Assembly: GCF_020662345.1 (NCBI RefSeq)
Contig: NZ_VMOA01000044.1
Span: 1-44,646 of the forward strand
Origin: Methylobacterium sp. W2
Lineage (GTDB): Bacteria; Pseudomonadota; Alphaproteobacteria; Rhizobiales; Beijerinckiaceae
Length of the DNA stretch: 44,646 nt
Direction of reading: 5' to 3'
Part shown: positions 1 through 7,277 of the stretch, one piece after another
Numbering within the stretch: the first letter of the stretch is position 1
Layout of the letters: every line of letters starts with the position of its first letter
Program-made: the position numbers and the translations under genes
Notes under the pieces: generated by a model
Databases searched by the model: none
Seen by the model: the letters and a program-made list of their open reading frames with translations, nothing else
Told to the model about the DNA's origin: nothing

Positions 1-31
1 GTCACAGGTTCAAATCCTGTCCCCGCAACCA
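1..31 (+). tRNA. 3' end of initiator tRNA-Met (partial)
   Basis: The window opens inside a tRNA. The T-arm is complete: stem bases 4-8 pair with 16-20 around a TTCAAAT loop. The acceptor 3' strand CCCCGCA (21-27), an A discriminator and an encoded CCA (29-31) follow. This acceptor and T-arm match the usual alphaproteobacterial initiator tRNA-fMet. The anticodon lies off the window, so the identity is inferred. Confidence 0.8.
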
Positions 32-64
32 ACATCACAGACCATCTCCAGGCACCCCATACCC

Positions 65-95
65 AAAGCCCGCAGCGCACAACGCCGCGGGCTTT
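65..95 (+). terminator. Terminator hairpin after the tRNA
   Basis: A perfect 9-bp inverted repeat, AAAGCCCGC (65-73) and GCGGGCTTT (87-95), has a 13-nt loop and lies 33 bases after the tRNA CCA. The stem ends in TTT but no long T-run follows. It fits a simple terminator for the tRNA. Confidence 0.65.
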
Positions 96-181
96 GTCGT
101 GTCCGTCACAATAGAAATACTCAGCGCATACGCAGCAAGGGTATTTTGGGTTGCACTGCTCAAAGAGGACAAGATCCGATC

Positions 182-697
182 ATGAGAGTTTCGACCCTAC
201 GACGCATCTTTCTCGGAATGTGGCTTCCGTTACTCCTGACCTCGGTGCTGCCCGGATCGGCGCAGACCGCCGGCGATGCGCGCATCACCGGTCTGTGGAA
301 GCTCGTTTCCTACGAGGTTGAGGTTCGCTCCACCGGCAAGACAATTCCGGTCATGGGTGCCCATCCCACAGGTTTCGCGTATTTCACGCCCGAGGGGAGG
401 GTGTTCTTCAACCTCACCGGCGAGGACCGCAAGCCTGCAGTCAGCGACAAGGAGCGCGCCGCTCTTCTCGACACCATGGTTTCCTATACAGGCCGGTTCA
501 CCGTCACGGGAAACCAGTGGACTGCCAAGCTCGACGCGGCGTGGAACCCTGCCTGGGTCGGCACGGAACAGACGCGGTCTTTCGAGATCGATGGGGTACG
601 CCTCCGTGTCCTGACTCCGTGGCGCGTCATGCCGAACTGGGCCGAGGAGGGTGAGACCCGCAGCATTGTCACCTTCAAGCGCGCGACCGACAGTTAA
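182..697 (+). CDS. Secreted lipocalin-like domain protein
   Basis: The 171-residue protein starts at the ATG at 182, preceded by AGAGGAC. An upstream TTG at 146 is possible but would put extra residues ahead of the signal peptide. Residues 1 to about 30 form a signal peptide: RR near the start, a hydrophobic core and a likely cut after an A-Q-T-A stretch. The mature part begins with ITGLWKLVSYE, has a GFAYFTPEGRVFF strand pair and ends with a short beta-rich segment, as in the small bacterial lipocalin-like family (Lipocalin_5 type). The ligand is unknown and the protein is expected in the periplasm. It is a host gene, convergent with dusA with a 9-bp gap. The domain assignment is by recall of family pattern. 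Confidence 0.75.
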   Translation: MRVSTLRRIFLGMWLPLLLTSVLPGSAQTAGDARITGLWKLVSYEVEVRSTGKTIPVMGAHPTGFAYFTPEGRVFFNLTGEDRKPAVSDKERAALLDTMVSYTGRFTVTGNQWTAKLDAAWNPAWVGTEQTRSFEIDGVRLRVLTPWRVMPNWAEEGETRSIVTFKRATDS

Positions 698-706
698 AGT
701 CAGCGC

Positions 707-1735
707 TCACGCCGCCTGAACGGCAGTTCTTTCGAGATTCTCTCTGGAGACCTGAGCCACCGCCTCGCGCAGGGTCGAAAGATCGGCGTCTGCGCGGGTG
801 CCGAACGTCGACAGGTGTCGCCGATAGGCACGCGCCCCAGGCCGGCCGTTGAACAGTCCGAGCATATGGCGCGTGAGCGTGTGCAAGCGAATACCTTGTC
901 CCAAAGCCTCAGCGATGGTCGGCGCGAAAGCCTCCACCGCTTCGAAGGCATCGGCGACAGGGGCTGTCTCGCCAAACACCAAGCTGTCCACATCGAGCAG
1001 AAGCGCCGGGTCGTTATAGGCCGCGCGCCCCATCATCACGCCGTCGACGGACACCAGTTGTGTCAAAGTGTCTTCGATAGTAGCGATGCCGCCGTTAATG
1101 GCGATCGGTAGTGAAGGCCGCTTCTGCTTCAACCGCGCCACGCGCTCATAATCGAGGGGCGGGACATCGCGGTTTTCCTTGGGGGACAGACCCTGCAGCC
1201 AAGCCTTGCGGGCATGGACGATGAGCCCGTCGACTCCCGCCGGCTCCAGGGCATCGACCAGTGAATCCAGGGCGAGCTCCGTATCCTGATCGTCGACCCC
1301 GATGCGGCACTTCACCGTTACTGGCACCAAGACGGCGGTCTTCATGGCCGCCACGCACTCGCCGACGAGGCTCGGGTCGCGCATGAGGCAGGCACCGAAG
1401 CGGCCATCCTGGACCCGGTCCGAGGGACAGCCGACGTTCAGGTTGACCTCGTCGTAGCCGAACCCCTCCGCGATGCGCGCCGCCTCGGCGAGATCGCCCG
1501 GCACCGAACCGCCGAGTTGGACTGCAACCGGATGTTCTGCCTCCGAAAACCCAAGCAGACGCGCCCTGTCGCCGTGAAGGACCGCATTGCTGGTCACCAT
1601 CTCGGTATAGAGCCGTGCACGGCGCGACAGAACGCGATGGAACGACCGGCAATAGCGGTCGGTCCAATCCATCATCGGCGCAACCGAAAAGCGGTACGGA
1701 CTGAATTCGTTGGATTTTTTAACGGCGTCAGACAC
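707..1735 (-). CDS. dusA: tRNA-dihydrouridine synthase A
   Basis: The 342-residue flavoenzyme reduces uridines in the tRNA D-loop. Seen directly: the N-terminal FMN-barrel signature SVAPMMDWTDRYCRSFHR (residues 17-34), the active-site cysteine motif NVGCPSDRVQ (Cys103), a VKCRIGVDD strand, an INGGI phosphate-binding turn and a VMMGRAAY loop. The length is normal for DusA. The 5' end faces the integrase. In the family of dusA-associated integrases the element recombines inside the first codons of dusA, so the first residues, the upstream region and perhaps the promoter of this copy may come from the prophage. The reading frame is intact, so the enzyme should be made. Confidence 0.95.
   Translation of the reverse strand: MSDAVKKSNEFSPYRFSVAPMMDWTDRYCRSFHRVLSRRARLYTEMVTSNAVLHGDRARLLGFSEAEHPVAVQLGGSVPGDLAEAARIAEGFGYDEVNLNVGCPSDRVQDGRFGACLMRDPSLVGECVAAMKTAVLVPVTVKCRIGVDDQDTELALDSLVDALEPAGVDGLIVHARKAWLQGLSPKENRDVPPLDYERVARLKQKRPSLPIAINGGIATIEDTLTQLVSVDGVMMGRAAYNDPALLLDVDSLVFGETAPVADAFEAVEAFAPTIAEALGQGIRLHTLTRHMLGLFNGRPGARAYRRHLSTFGTRADADLSTLREAVAQVSRENLERTAVQAA
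1640..1735. other. Probable attL inside the 5' end of dusA
   Basis: This is the conserved start of dusA (codons for the APMMDWTDR motif, about 1650-1682), directly beside a dusA-type integrase. Such elements use a short core in this coding stretch as attB. The exact core cannot be fixed without the right junction, which is outside the window. The interval is an inference from gene order and integrase type. Confidence 0.6.
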
Positions 1736-1748
1736 TTCGCTGCCATTT

Positions 1749-1840
1749 CATGCTGTACCCGGTCCCACTGAAACGGGCTCGATACGCCTAAATCGTTGTC
1801 CACTTTACAGCATTGCTGTAGGAGTTCGACCCATGCTGTA
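1749..1840. repeat. TGCTGTA repeats between dusA and integrase
   Basis: Four copies of one 7-mer lie in 90 bases: TGCTGTA at 1751-1757, 1814-1820 and 1834-1840, and its complement TACAGCA at 1806-1812. The 1806-1820 pair makes a perfect 15-bp palindrome, TACAGCATTGCTGTA. The position between the presumed att core and the integrase start is where arm-type integrase or excisionase sites, or an int operator, are expected. The function is inferred. Confidence 0.5.
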
Positions 1841-1857
1841 ACCGGCTGTGGGGCGCC

Positions 1858-2934
1858 ATGGGGACCATTCTTGAGCGGAAGCGGCGGAACGGTTCCACCG
1901 GATACCACGCGCAGATCGCCGTCCAAAGAGATGGGGTCAGCCACAGGGAGACCAAGACCTTCGACAGGCGCCCGGCCGCCGCTGCCTGGATTACCAAGCG
2001 CGAGCATGAGCTATCGCAGCCAGGTGCTCTCGATGCCGCTAAGGGCAACGATCCGACCTTAGGGGAGGTGATTGACCGCTACACCGCCGAGTCGCGACGC
2101 GTTCCGGGAAAGACGAAGGTCCAGGTGCTGCGCACCATCAAGACGTTCGACATTGCCGGGATCTCCTGTTCCGCCGTGACGAGCGCCGACGTGGTGAAGT
2201 TCGCTCATGATCTGTCAGTGGGGAGGAAGCCACAGACCGTGGGCAACTATCTGGCCCATCTCAGCAGCGTGTTCGCAATCGCCAAGCCCGCGTGGGGCTA
2301 CCCGCTCGACGCATCGCAGATGGAGGCGGCCCAGAAGGTCGCGAAGCGGCTGGGCCTCACGGCTGGGTCGGAGAAGCGGGATCGCCGACCTACGCTTGCC
2401 GAGCTCGATCAGCTCATGAAACATTTCGGCGAGGTGCGGGACCGTCGACCCAGCGCCATGCCGATGCAGCGCGTCATTGCTTTCGCGCTGTTCTCGACGC
2501 GCCGGCAGGAAGAGATCACACGGATCACCTGGGCGGACCTTGACGAGGCTGGCTCACGGGTTCTGGTGCGGGACATGAAGAATCCCGGTCAGAAGATCGG
2601 GAACGACGTGTGGTGCGAACTGCCGCCGGAAGCCTTGCGCATCGCTCTGGCAATGCCTCGCACCCATTCCAGCATCTTTCCCTATACGACGGATGCGATT
2701 TCAGCCGCGTTCACGCGGGCTTGCGCCTTTCTTGGCATTGAGGATCTGCATTTTCACGATCTACGCCACGAGGGCGTCTCTCGGCTGTTCGAGATGGGGC
2801 GGACCGTGCCGCTGGCTGCTTCAGTGTCGGGTCACCGGTCTTGGCAAAGCCTACAGCGCTATACTCATATTAGGATAGCAGGTGACAAGTATTCAGGGTG
2901 GACGTGGCTTACATCTACAACTATACAAATGTAA
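1858..2934 (+). CDS. Tyrosine-type prophage integrase, dusA-associated
   Basis: The 358-residue tyrosine recombinase has an N-terminal arm-binding part (GTILERKRRNGSTGYHAQI), a SAM-like core-binding domain at about residues 65-165 and a catalytic domain from about 175. Catalytic residues are visible: Arg215/216 in STRRQEEITRI, Lys241, His300 and Arg303 in HFHDLRHEG, His326 in GHRSWQSL and nucleophile Tyr335 in RYTHIR. Nothing is missing, so it should be active. It is divergent from dusA and 122 bases away, as is typical for elements that insert in the 5' end of dusA. It would integrate and, with an excisionase not identified here, excise the prophage. The last seven residues (TSTTIQM) are AT-rich and may be a recent junction with the neighbouring cargo. 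Confidence 0.95.
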   Translation: MGTILERKRRNGSTGYHAQIAVQRDGVSHRETKTFDRRPAAAAWITKREHELSQPGALDAAKGNDPTLGEVIDRYTAESRRVPGKTKVQVLRTIKTFDIAGISCSAVTSADVVKFAHDLSVGRKPQTVGNYLAHLSSVFAIAKPAWGYPLDASQMEAAQKVAKRLGLTAGSEKRDRRPTLAELDQLMKHFGEVRDRRPSAMPMQRVIAFALFSTRRQEEITRITWADLDEAGSRVLVRDMKNPGQKIGNDVWCELPPEALRIALAMPRTHSSIFPYTTDAISAAFTRACAFLGIEDLHFHDLRHEGVSRLFEMGRTVPLAASVSGHRSWQSLQRYTHIRIAGDKYSGWTWLTSTTIQM

Positions 2935-2962
2935 TTTTTGTTAAACAAGTGCTTTATCGAAT

Positions 2963-4153
2963 TTATTTCGTTTGTAATACTTTTTTTATTTCTTCTACCG
3001 ATTTTAACGCTCTCAGCACAGAGCTTCTCCTAATAAATCCATTGAGTTGATGCCGAATAACATTGTATGATCCCAATCTTATTGATAGTGCAACTATCAA
3101 TCTCTCTTTTCCCGGGGGGAACACAAACCTCATGATTTCTGCGATAATAGAGGCAACTTGGAATGCGCCGTCGGAATGATTACGTATCATGCTAGGTTTT
3201 TTATTCCGAAGTAAAGCAATTGCCCGATTAGCAAATCCGGACTTGTCTTCGTAGTGATCAATGACATAGCTATAGATATCAGGTTTATTAATGTACATCT
3301 CTAAGAGGTATGCAACGCGTCCCTCCTGATTTTTCAAAGAAAGCAGTCTTGCAAGTTCATCGCTGATTTGTGCCTCAAGAGCTAAACGATCGTATTCGTC
3401 GTCGATGTTATTATGTCGTCCATATTTGATTGCTACGTTTCGATTAGTTGATAAACGAGCCAGTTCAAGAATATTACGGACATCAACACGGTATTGCTTG
3501 CTTCCTACCTGTTCCGGTTTGAACACCTCATCGGAAAAATAGATATCGATATCGTTATGGACGTTAATGATTATTTGTGGAAGGGCGGATAAATCCATTC
3601 CGTCTTCAAACGGGTCTGAGTCTATTAAAGCTCTTGCTAATTCACGTGCTATTGGCAGGCAAATGAAAGCTGATATAAACCAGCGTGCAGCCGCATCCTC
3701 GTTGCCAAGTTCCTTGGATTTACGCTGGAACAATAATCGACCTTCTTGATATGCCACATCATAATTGCGGCAAAATATAGCTAGATTAAGTTTAAGTGCC
3801 GATGCGGTAATTGTATTAAGCCAGCCTGCGATGATAGGTGATAATTCAGTCCTTGTTCCGGCTATTGCTTGACCATCTAGGCCTATCAAGGAGAACACCT
3901 CGTTTTGCCCCAATGCTAATTTTCGGGGGGTTCTTAATATTTGCATTCGGCCTACTTCTGCAATTTGTGAGAAGCCATTGATCTTACGCTTGCGGTTGAC
4001 GGTAGGAGTATACAAAGAATTATAAAGTCGCCCAAATCGAGCGATTGGTATGGCAAATCCCGGCCCACTTGAGTGAACTACAAGGGCCGAGGTGATCTCG
4101 GCCGATTTAATAGCATCATAGAGGGCGGAGTTGTTATTGTTCATCACAGCCAT
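2963..4153 (-). CDS. Unknown cargo protein (second gene of AT-rich pair)
   Basis: The 396-residue protein is not recognised. It looks soluble and helical. The first 130 residues are mixed (VVHSSGPGFAIPIARFGRLY, then LRTPRKLALGQNEVFSLIG). The remainder is rich in long helices with many charged residues (EYDRLALEAQISDELARLL, NRAIALLRNKKPSMIRNHS). No signal peptide or clear membrane segment is seen. Its start at 4153 overlaps the end of the upstream gene by 10 bases; an in-frame ATG at 4144 would give a TGATG junction. Either way the two genes are translationally coupled. Base composition is clearly AT-richer than its neighbours on both sides, with codons such as AAT, ATA and TTA common. That suggests acquisition from another source. 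The place, right behind the integrase, is a usual one for phage cargo (morons). Confidence 0.8.
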   Translation of the reverse strand: MAVMNNNNSALYDAIKSAEITSALVVHSSGPGFAIPIARFGRLYNSLYTPTVNRKRKINGFSQIAEVGRMQILRTPRKLALGQNEVFSLIGLDGQAIAGTRTELSPIIAGWLNTITASALKLNLAIFCRNYDVAYQEGRLLFQRKSKELGNEDAAARWFISAFICLPIARELARALIDSDPFEDGMDLSALPQIIINVHNDIDIYFSDEVFKPEQVGSKQYRVDVRNILELARLSTNRNVAIKYGRHNNIDDEYDRLALEAQISDELARLLSLKNQEGRVAYLLEMYINKPDIYSYVIDHYEDKSGFANRAIALLRNKKPSMIRNHSDGAFQVASIIAEIMRFVFPPGKERLIVALSIRLGSYNVIRHQLNGFIRRSSVLRALKSVEEIKKVLQTK

Positions 4154-4953
4154 CCAAGGTCTTTATATATTGCTGTTACCATGTTTTGTATCATAAAATG
4201 ATTTTCTCCTGGACGCGAGCAAGACGTCCAGGGATATTCATCTACTCGAATTTTCAAACTACGAAGTTTTCCTCCGATGTCGGACTGCTGCCCTAGGGTT
4301 TCTGGCAATATTACTGCTCTAACTGATTTCGCCAGGGAAATTGGATCTGCAAAGACTATTTCTGGAGTCGAGAGGCGATCATCCAACCGGACATTCCCAT
4401 GCCCTCCACTTTTTATTAATGAAGCATACGATTCGGCTTCAAAATCGCCGGGTGGTACTGTGAAAGTACTACCCGGACGATTTTGGAAGAAATTTTCAGG
4501 CGTTGAAAAAACTGCCTCAATGAGGCGGGCGGCTGAGGCCGTGTTGGGCGTAAGTAAAAAATCAAACAATGGCATGTATGGATGCAGATGATCATCCATT
4601 ACACCGGCGCAAAATGCACCGCTATCAAAGCCAAATACGTATTTAGGCGGCGGTATATCGTGAGGATCGAGTATAAAAACCGTAGGATACAAGCTTGTCA
4701 AATTGGCTGGAACAAATGACTCTTTATGCCTGTAGGCTGCTCGTCCGTAAAATGCATAAATAACCTCTTCCTCCAGCACATCGCATTTATCTTGAGACTT
4801 AATCACCCCGTTTTCGATTATATCTCTCAGGGTGTAAGCGCTCGTAATATGCGTCAACCCAAGTGTTTTTTTTGCAACTGGTAAGCGGTCAACATACTCG
4901 GCGAAGTTTGTCCGGTCCGGCCGGCTGACCCGCGTGCGTAAATCTCTTGCCAC
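4144..4953 (-). CDS. Unknown cargo protein with DarT/ART-like N-terminus
   Basis: The 269-residue protein has a GTG start preceded by AGGCGGA. Residues about 34-80 read LTHITSAYTLRDIIENGVI, then a charged turn, then IYAFYGRAAYRHK and a strand TVFILD. This HIT, I-x2-G-x-I, then aromatic-x-GR-x-x-Y arrangement resembles the opening of ADP-ribosyltransferase-like proteins such as the DarT/DUF4433 group. A later ESYASLI and DDRLSTPEIVF could supply acidic residues. This is a resemblance only, with no search behind it. The gene is first in the AT-rich two-gene operon. If the likeness holds it would be the effector and the 396-residue protein the partner, regulator or antitoxin. The opposite split is equally possible. 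Confidence 0.75.
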   Translation of the reverse strand: MARDLRTRVSRPDRTNFAEYVDRLPVAKKTLGLTHITSAYTLRDIIENGVIKSQDKCDVLEEEVIYAFYGRAAYRHKESFVPANLTSLYPTVFILDPHDIPPPKYVFGFDSGAFCAGVMDDHLHPYMPLFDFLLTPNTASAARLIEAVFSTPENFFQNRPGSTFTVPPGDFEAESYASLIKSGGHGNVRLDDRLSTPEIVFADPISLAKSVRAVILPETLGQQSDIGGKLRSLKIRVDEYPWTSCSRPGENHFMIQNMVTAIYKDLGWL

Positions 4954-5100
4954 AGTCCGCCTACTCGACGTTCATGTTGAGACACACCATCACAGGCGCG
5001 AACTTTGAAGGCGCTGATAGCACTGGTCGGCTGTGAGTTCTACACCAGCGGTTGAACGCGTCCGTTTGACGTTGGCTAGCGCTTAGACGGCGGGATGATG

Positions 5101-5361
5101 CTACCGGCAGAGTTGGGAACACTCCTTCCTTGCCGCCTCGGCGCGATCATCGATCCAACGCGCCAAGTCGTTGAGGTGGACGCCCTTCGCGCAGCGCTCG
5201 CTTGATTCCATTCGGACGAGGGGCAAGGCGATGGCGCCGGCTGAGATCTTCCGGACCAGTTTCTCTGGCGTCAGGTGCGAGAAGTAGTCCTTGCACACCT
5301 TATCGATCGGGATCACGGCAGCGCCGCTGTACTGCGCCATGAGGAGGAAAGCGGTGTTCAT
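5101..5361 (-). CDS. PrtN-like (pyocin activator family) regulator
   Basis: The 86-residue protein begins MNTAFLLMAQYSGAAVIPID, then has VCKDYFSHLTPEKLVRKISAG, LPLVRMESS and a GVHLNDLARWID end. This is the pattern of the PrtN pyocin-activator family, small DNA-binding proteins that switch on late or bacteriocin genes. I chose the ATG at 5361 (AAAAGGA upstream) over an in-frame start at 5388 because the family begins with MNTAF. It overlaps the preceding gene by ATGA and is last in the early-left operon under repressor control. By analogy with PrtR/PrtN, release of the repressor would raise this activator. Its target sites were not identified. Confidence 0.85.
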   Translation of the reverse strand: MNTAFLLMAQYSGAAVIPIDKVCKDYFSHLTPEKLVRKISAGAIALPLVRMESSERCAKGVHLNDLARWIDDRAEAARKECSQLCR

Positions 5362-5654
5362 GTCGCGTGGTCCTTTTTGCTGGCCCAAGCCGGGTGCTCC
5401 CCCGTTGGCCCGAATAGGTCCGGCAGCGCGGCCGTGACGGCGCGATGGATCTCGTTGAGGCGATCGTTCTCGCGGTCGCCGGCCGCATCTCGTTCGTCCT
5501 GGTCCGCCAGAACCTGATCCTCTTCAGGGACCAGGTCGCCGTAGAGGTATCCCTGAAAGGCAAGGTCCACGGCGAGCAGGCCGATCTCGTCGCGCTGGCT
5601 CGCCGGCAGTCGCATCCACGCAGTGCGGACGTCGTCGATGGTCGGGACCCTCAT
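5358..5654 (-). CDS. Small acidic phage protein, unknown
   Basis: The 98-residue protein is not recognised. Residues 1-45 (TIDDVRTAWMRLPASQRDEIGLLAVDLAFQ) look like a compact helical domain. Residues 45-80 are strongly acidic with a charged helix (DERDAAGDRENDRLNEIH). Both ends overlap neighbours by four bases (ATGA), so it is read as part of a coupled operon. It has no membrane segment. Position just upstream of the PrtN-like gene suggests an early-phase role, but no function can be given. Confidence 0.75.
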   Translation of the reverse strand: MRVPTIDDVRTAWMRLPASQRDEIGLLAVDLAFQGYLYGDLVPEEDQVLADQDERDAAGDRENDRLNEIHRAVTAALPDLFGPTGEHPAWASKKDHAT

Positions 5655-6298
5655 GGCACGCCTCCGTCGAGGAGCATCGTGAGTTCAGCCGCTCGGGCCT
5701 GCGCGATGGCGTATGCGGGCTGATAGTCCGCCTCGAACTCGGCCTCGTCGGCGAGCCACCATTGCAGGTGCGACCGGAGCGCAAGGGCATCGAGGCGGCT
5801 GACGCACGGAGTGGTCAGCATCTCATTCAGCGCGGTCTGCATTGCGGATTGAGCGTCGAGGACCGCATTGAGGTCGACGTTCTCGTCTGGCGCGACCTGG
5901 AAGGCGTCATATGCTGCTCGGTGCGCCGAAACAGCCTCGGAAACAGTCGGTCGATTCGCGCTGACAACTTGTTCGTGTAGCTCGGCTTTTCCGCGCTGAA
6001 GGGCCGAAAAACGCAATGTGGATTCACACCCCTCCAGGGCGGCCCCGATACGCTCGAAGCCATCGGTGTATTCCTCATATCGGACGTAGTGCGCGACAAG
6101 GGCCTGCAGGCCGCCCATCGTCACTGGCACTATGCCGTTCATGGCCCGGCGGGCGTCGAGGCACCGATCCGCTGCGAGATTGTGGGCTCGCATCGCCTCC
6201 TCGTCGTCCTCATCCAGGGTTTCGAGGATGAGGGTCAGGGCATCGTCGGCGGCGCGGTGATCCGCGATCACCGCTAGGATCGGATCGGGAGCCGTCAT
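5651..6298 (-). CDS. Helical two-repeat phage protein, unknown
   Basis: The 215-residue protein starts at 6298. A longer frame to 6511 is only the shadow of the next gene. It contains two copies of one helical unit: residues about 4-80 (DPILAVIADHRAADDAL, later GLQALVAHYVRYEE) and about 112-190 (TVSEAVSAHRAAYDAF, later LDALALRSHLQWWLADE). Each has an A-x3-HRAA-x-DA opening and ends in an L-x-AL-x-x-H helix. The same unit seems to occur at the N-terminus of the protein encoded at 7274-8542. ATGA overlaps link it to both neighbours. Function is unknown, and the repeat suggests a scaffold or binding protein. Confidence 0.75.
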   Translation of the reverse strand: MTAPDPILAVIADHRAADDALTLILETLDEDDEEAMRAHNLAADRCLDARRAMNGIVPVTMGGLQALVAHYVRYEEYTDGFERIGAALEGCESTLRFSALQRGKAELHEQVVSANRPTVSEAVSAHRAAYDAFQVAPDENVDLNAVLDAQSAMQTALNEMLTTPCVSRLDALALRSHLQWWLADEAEFEADYQPAYAIAQARAAELTMLLDGGVP

Positions 6299-6822
6299 GG
6301 CTTTGCCCTTTCCCGCTTCGTGAAATCCCGCGCTTGATGGAGGCGAGCGACAATGGTCTCCAGCCATGAGGCGTCCTGGTTGGTCGGCCAGAACTCGTGC
6401 GCCTCGATGCGCTTCAGCAGCACGAATTCGTCGGGCCGCAGGAATTTGCCGCCGACCTTCCTCGGCAGGGCCTTGCTCTCGGTGATGCAGTGCTTGGCCA
6501 CCTCCCACCACGGGATCACCTGCTCTGGGTGCCAGACGGTGAGCCCGAACCGTCGGGAGGGTGATCGCGGATGGGTGTCATCGCGACCGTCGAAGGCCGC
6601 CTCTCGGTAGGTATCGGCGTAGTTGAAGCCCTCGGCCGAGGAGAGCGGCTTGTTGACCACCTTCGCCCTTACCAGGGAGTCGGTCAGGTCGTGGAAGTCG
6701 GTGCCGGCCGAGGCGAGCGTCCGCCCAATCGCTCGAACCGTTGACACCACCTCCCCGTCGTTTTCGCTGCCGAGGAGCGGGAGAAGCTTGATCAGCTTCG
6801 GCTGAATGGAATGGGGGATCAT
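6295..6822 (-). CDS. Phage protein, unknown
   Basis: The 175-residue protein starts at the ATG at 6822, with a strong GGGGGAG four bases upstream. The open frame runs on to 7287 but that part is low-complexity Arg/Pro sequence antisense-like to coding and overlaps the next gene. The protein begins MIPHSIQPKLIKLLPLLGS, has a helix VVSTVRAIGRTLASAGTDFHDL and a Trp-rich middle (GLTVWHPEQVIPWWEVAKHC) reminiscent of a small nucleic-acid-associated protein. No motif is certain. ATGA overlaps on both sides keep it in the early operon. Confidence 0.75.
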   Translation of the reverse strand: MIPHSIQPKLIKLLPLLGSENDGEVVSTVRAIGRTLASAGTDFHDLTDSLVRAKVVNKPLSSAEGFNYADTYREAAFDGRDDTHPRSPSRRFGLTVWHPEQVIPWWEVAKHCITESKALPRKVGGKFLRPDEFVLLKRIEAHEFWPTNQDASWLETIVARLHQARDFTKRERAKP

Positions 6823-7277
6823 GACGCTCCCCCTTCCGTGAACAGCACGGGCTGCTTTTCCTGAGCCAAGGCCCAGACCTCGACGCAGGTTTCGTGGCCG
6901 AGGAGTTCGTAGGCCGCATGGACGAAGGCCTGCCGCTTGGCATCGACCTTCGTGGTCGCGTTGGCGTGGGTGTCCCGGATCGCCAACGCCTTCTCGGCGC
7001 GCCGTAGCTCGCCGATGCGGGCCTGAAGCGCCGGCCGGCTCCGGCGCTTCCTTTTGAGTGCGATCTCGGCCCGGACCTTCCACGACGGATCGTCGCTCTG
7101 AAAGCCGAGGGAGATCTGATCCTCGATGGCGAGGATGGCGCCATCGATCTCGTCGAGGATCGCTCGTCCCTGCTCCGAGGACTGGATGTCTTCGAGCCGG
7201 ATCTCGGAGCCGTCGCGAAGGAGGAGGGTGTTCACACCGCGGATGTCGACGGTTGGAAGGAAGCGGGCGTCGCTCAT
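6819..7277 (-). CDS. Phage protein, unknown, helical
   Basis: The 152-residue protein has AGGTGGCGGGG just before its ATG. It starts with a short beta-like part (FLPTVDIRGVNTLLLRDGSEI), followed by long charged helices (EQGRAILDEIDGAILAIED, then ALKRKRRSRPALQARIGELRRAEKAL), probably a coiled coil, and a C-terminal helical part. It is not recognised. Both ends overlap neighbours by ATGA. It is cytoplasmic by composition. Confidence 0.75.
   Translation of the reverse strand: MSDARFLPTVDIRGVNTLLLRDGSEIRLEDIQSSEQGRAILDEIDGAILAIEDQISLGFQSDDPSWKVRAEIALKRKRRSRPALQARIGELRRAEKALAIRDTHANATTKVDAKRQAFVHAAYELLGHETCVEVWALAQEKQPVLFTEGGAS

Noticed and set aside
5074..5088. Half-site TAGCG near 5075 as a further repressor operator
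   Set aside because: The second arm does not match; isolated TAGCG motifs also occur near 12138 and 15820 and are expected by chance.
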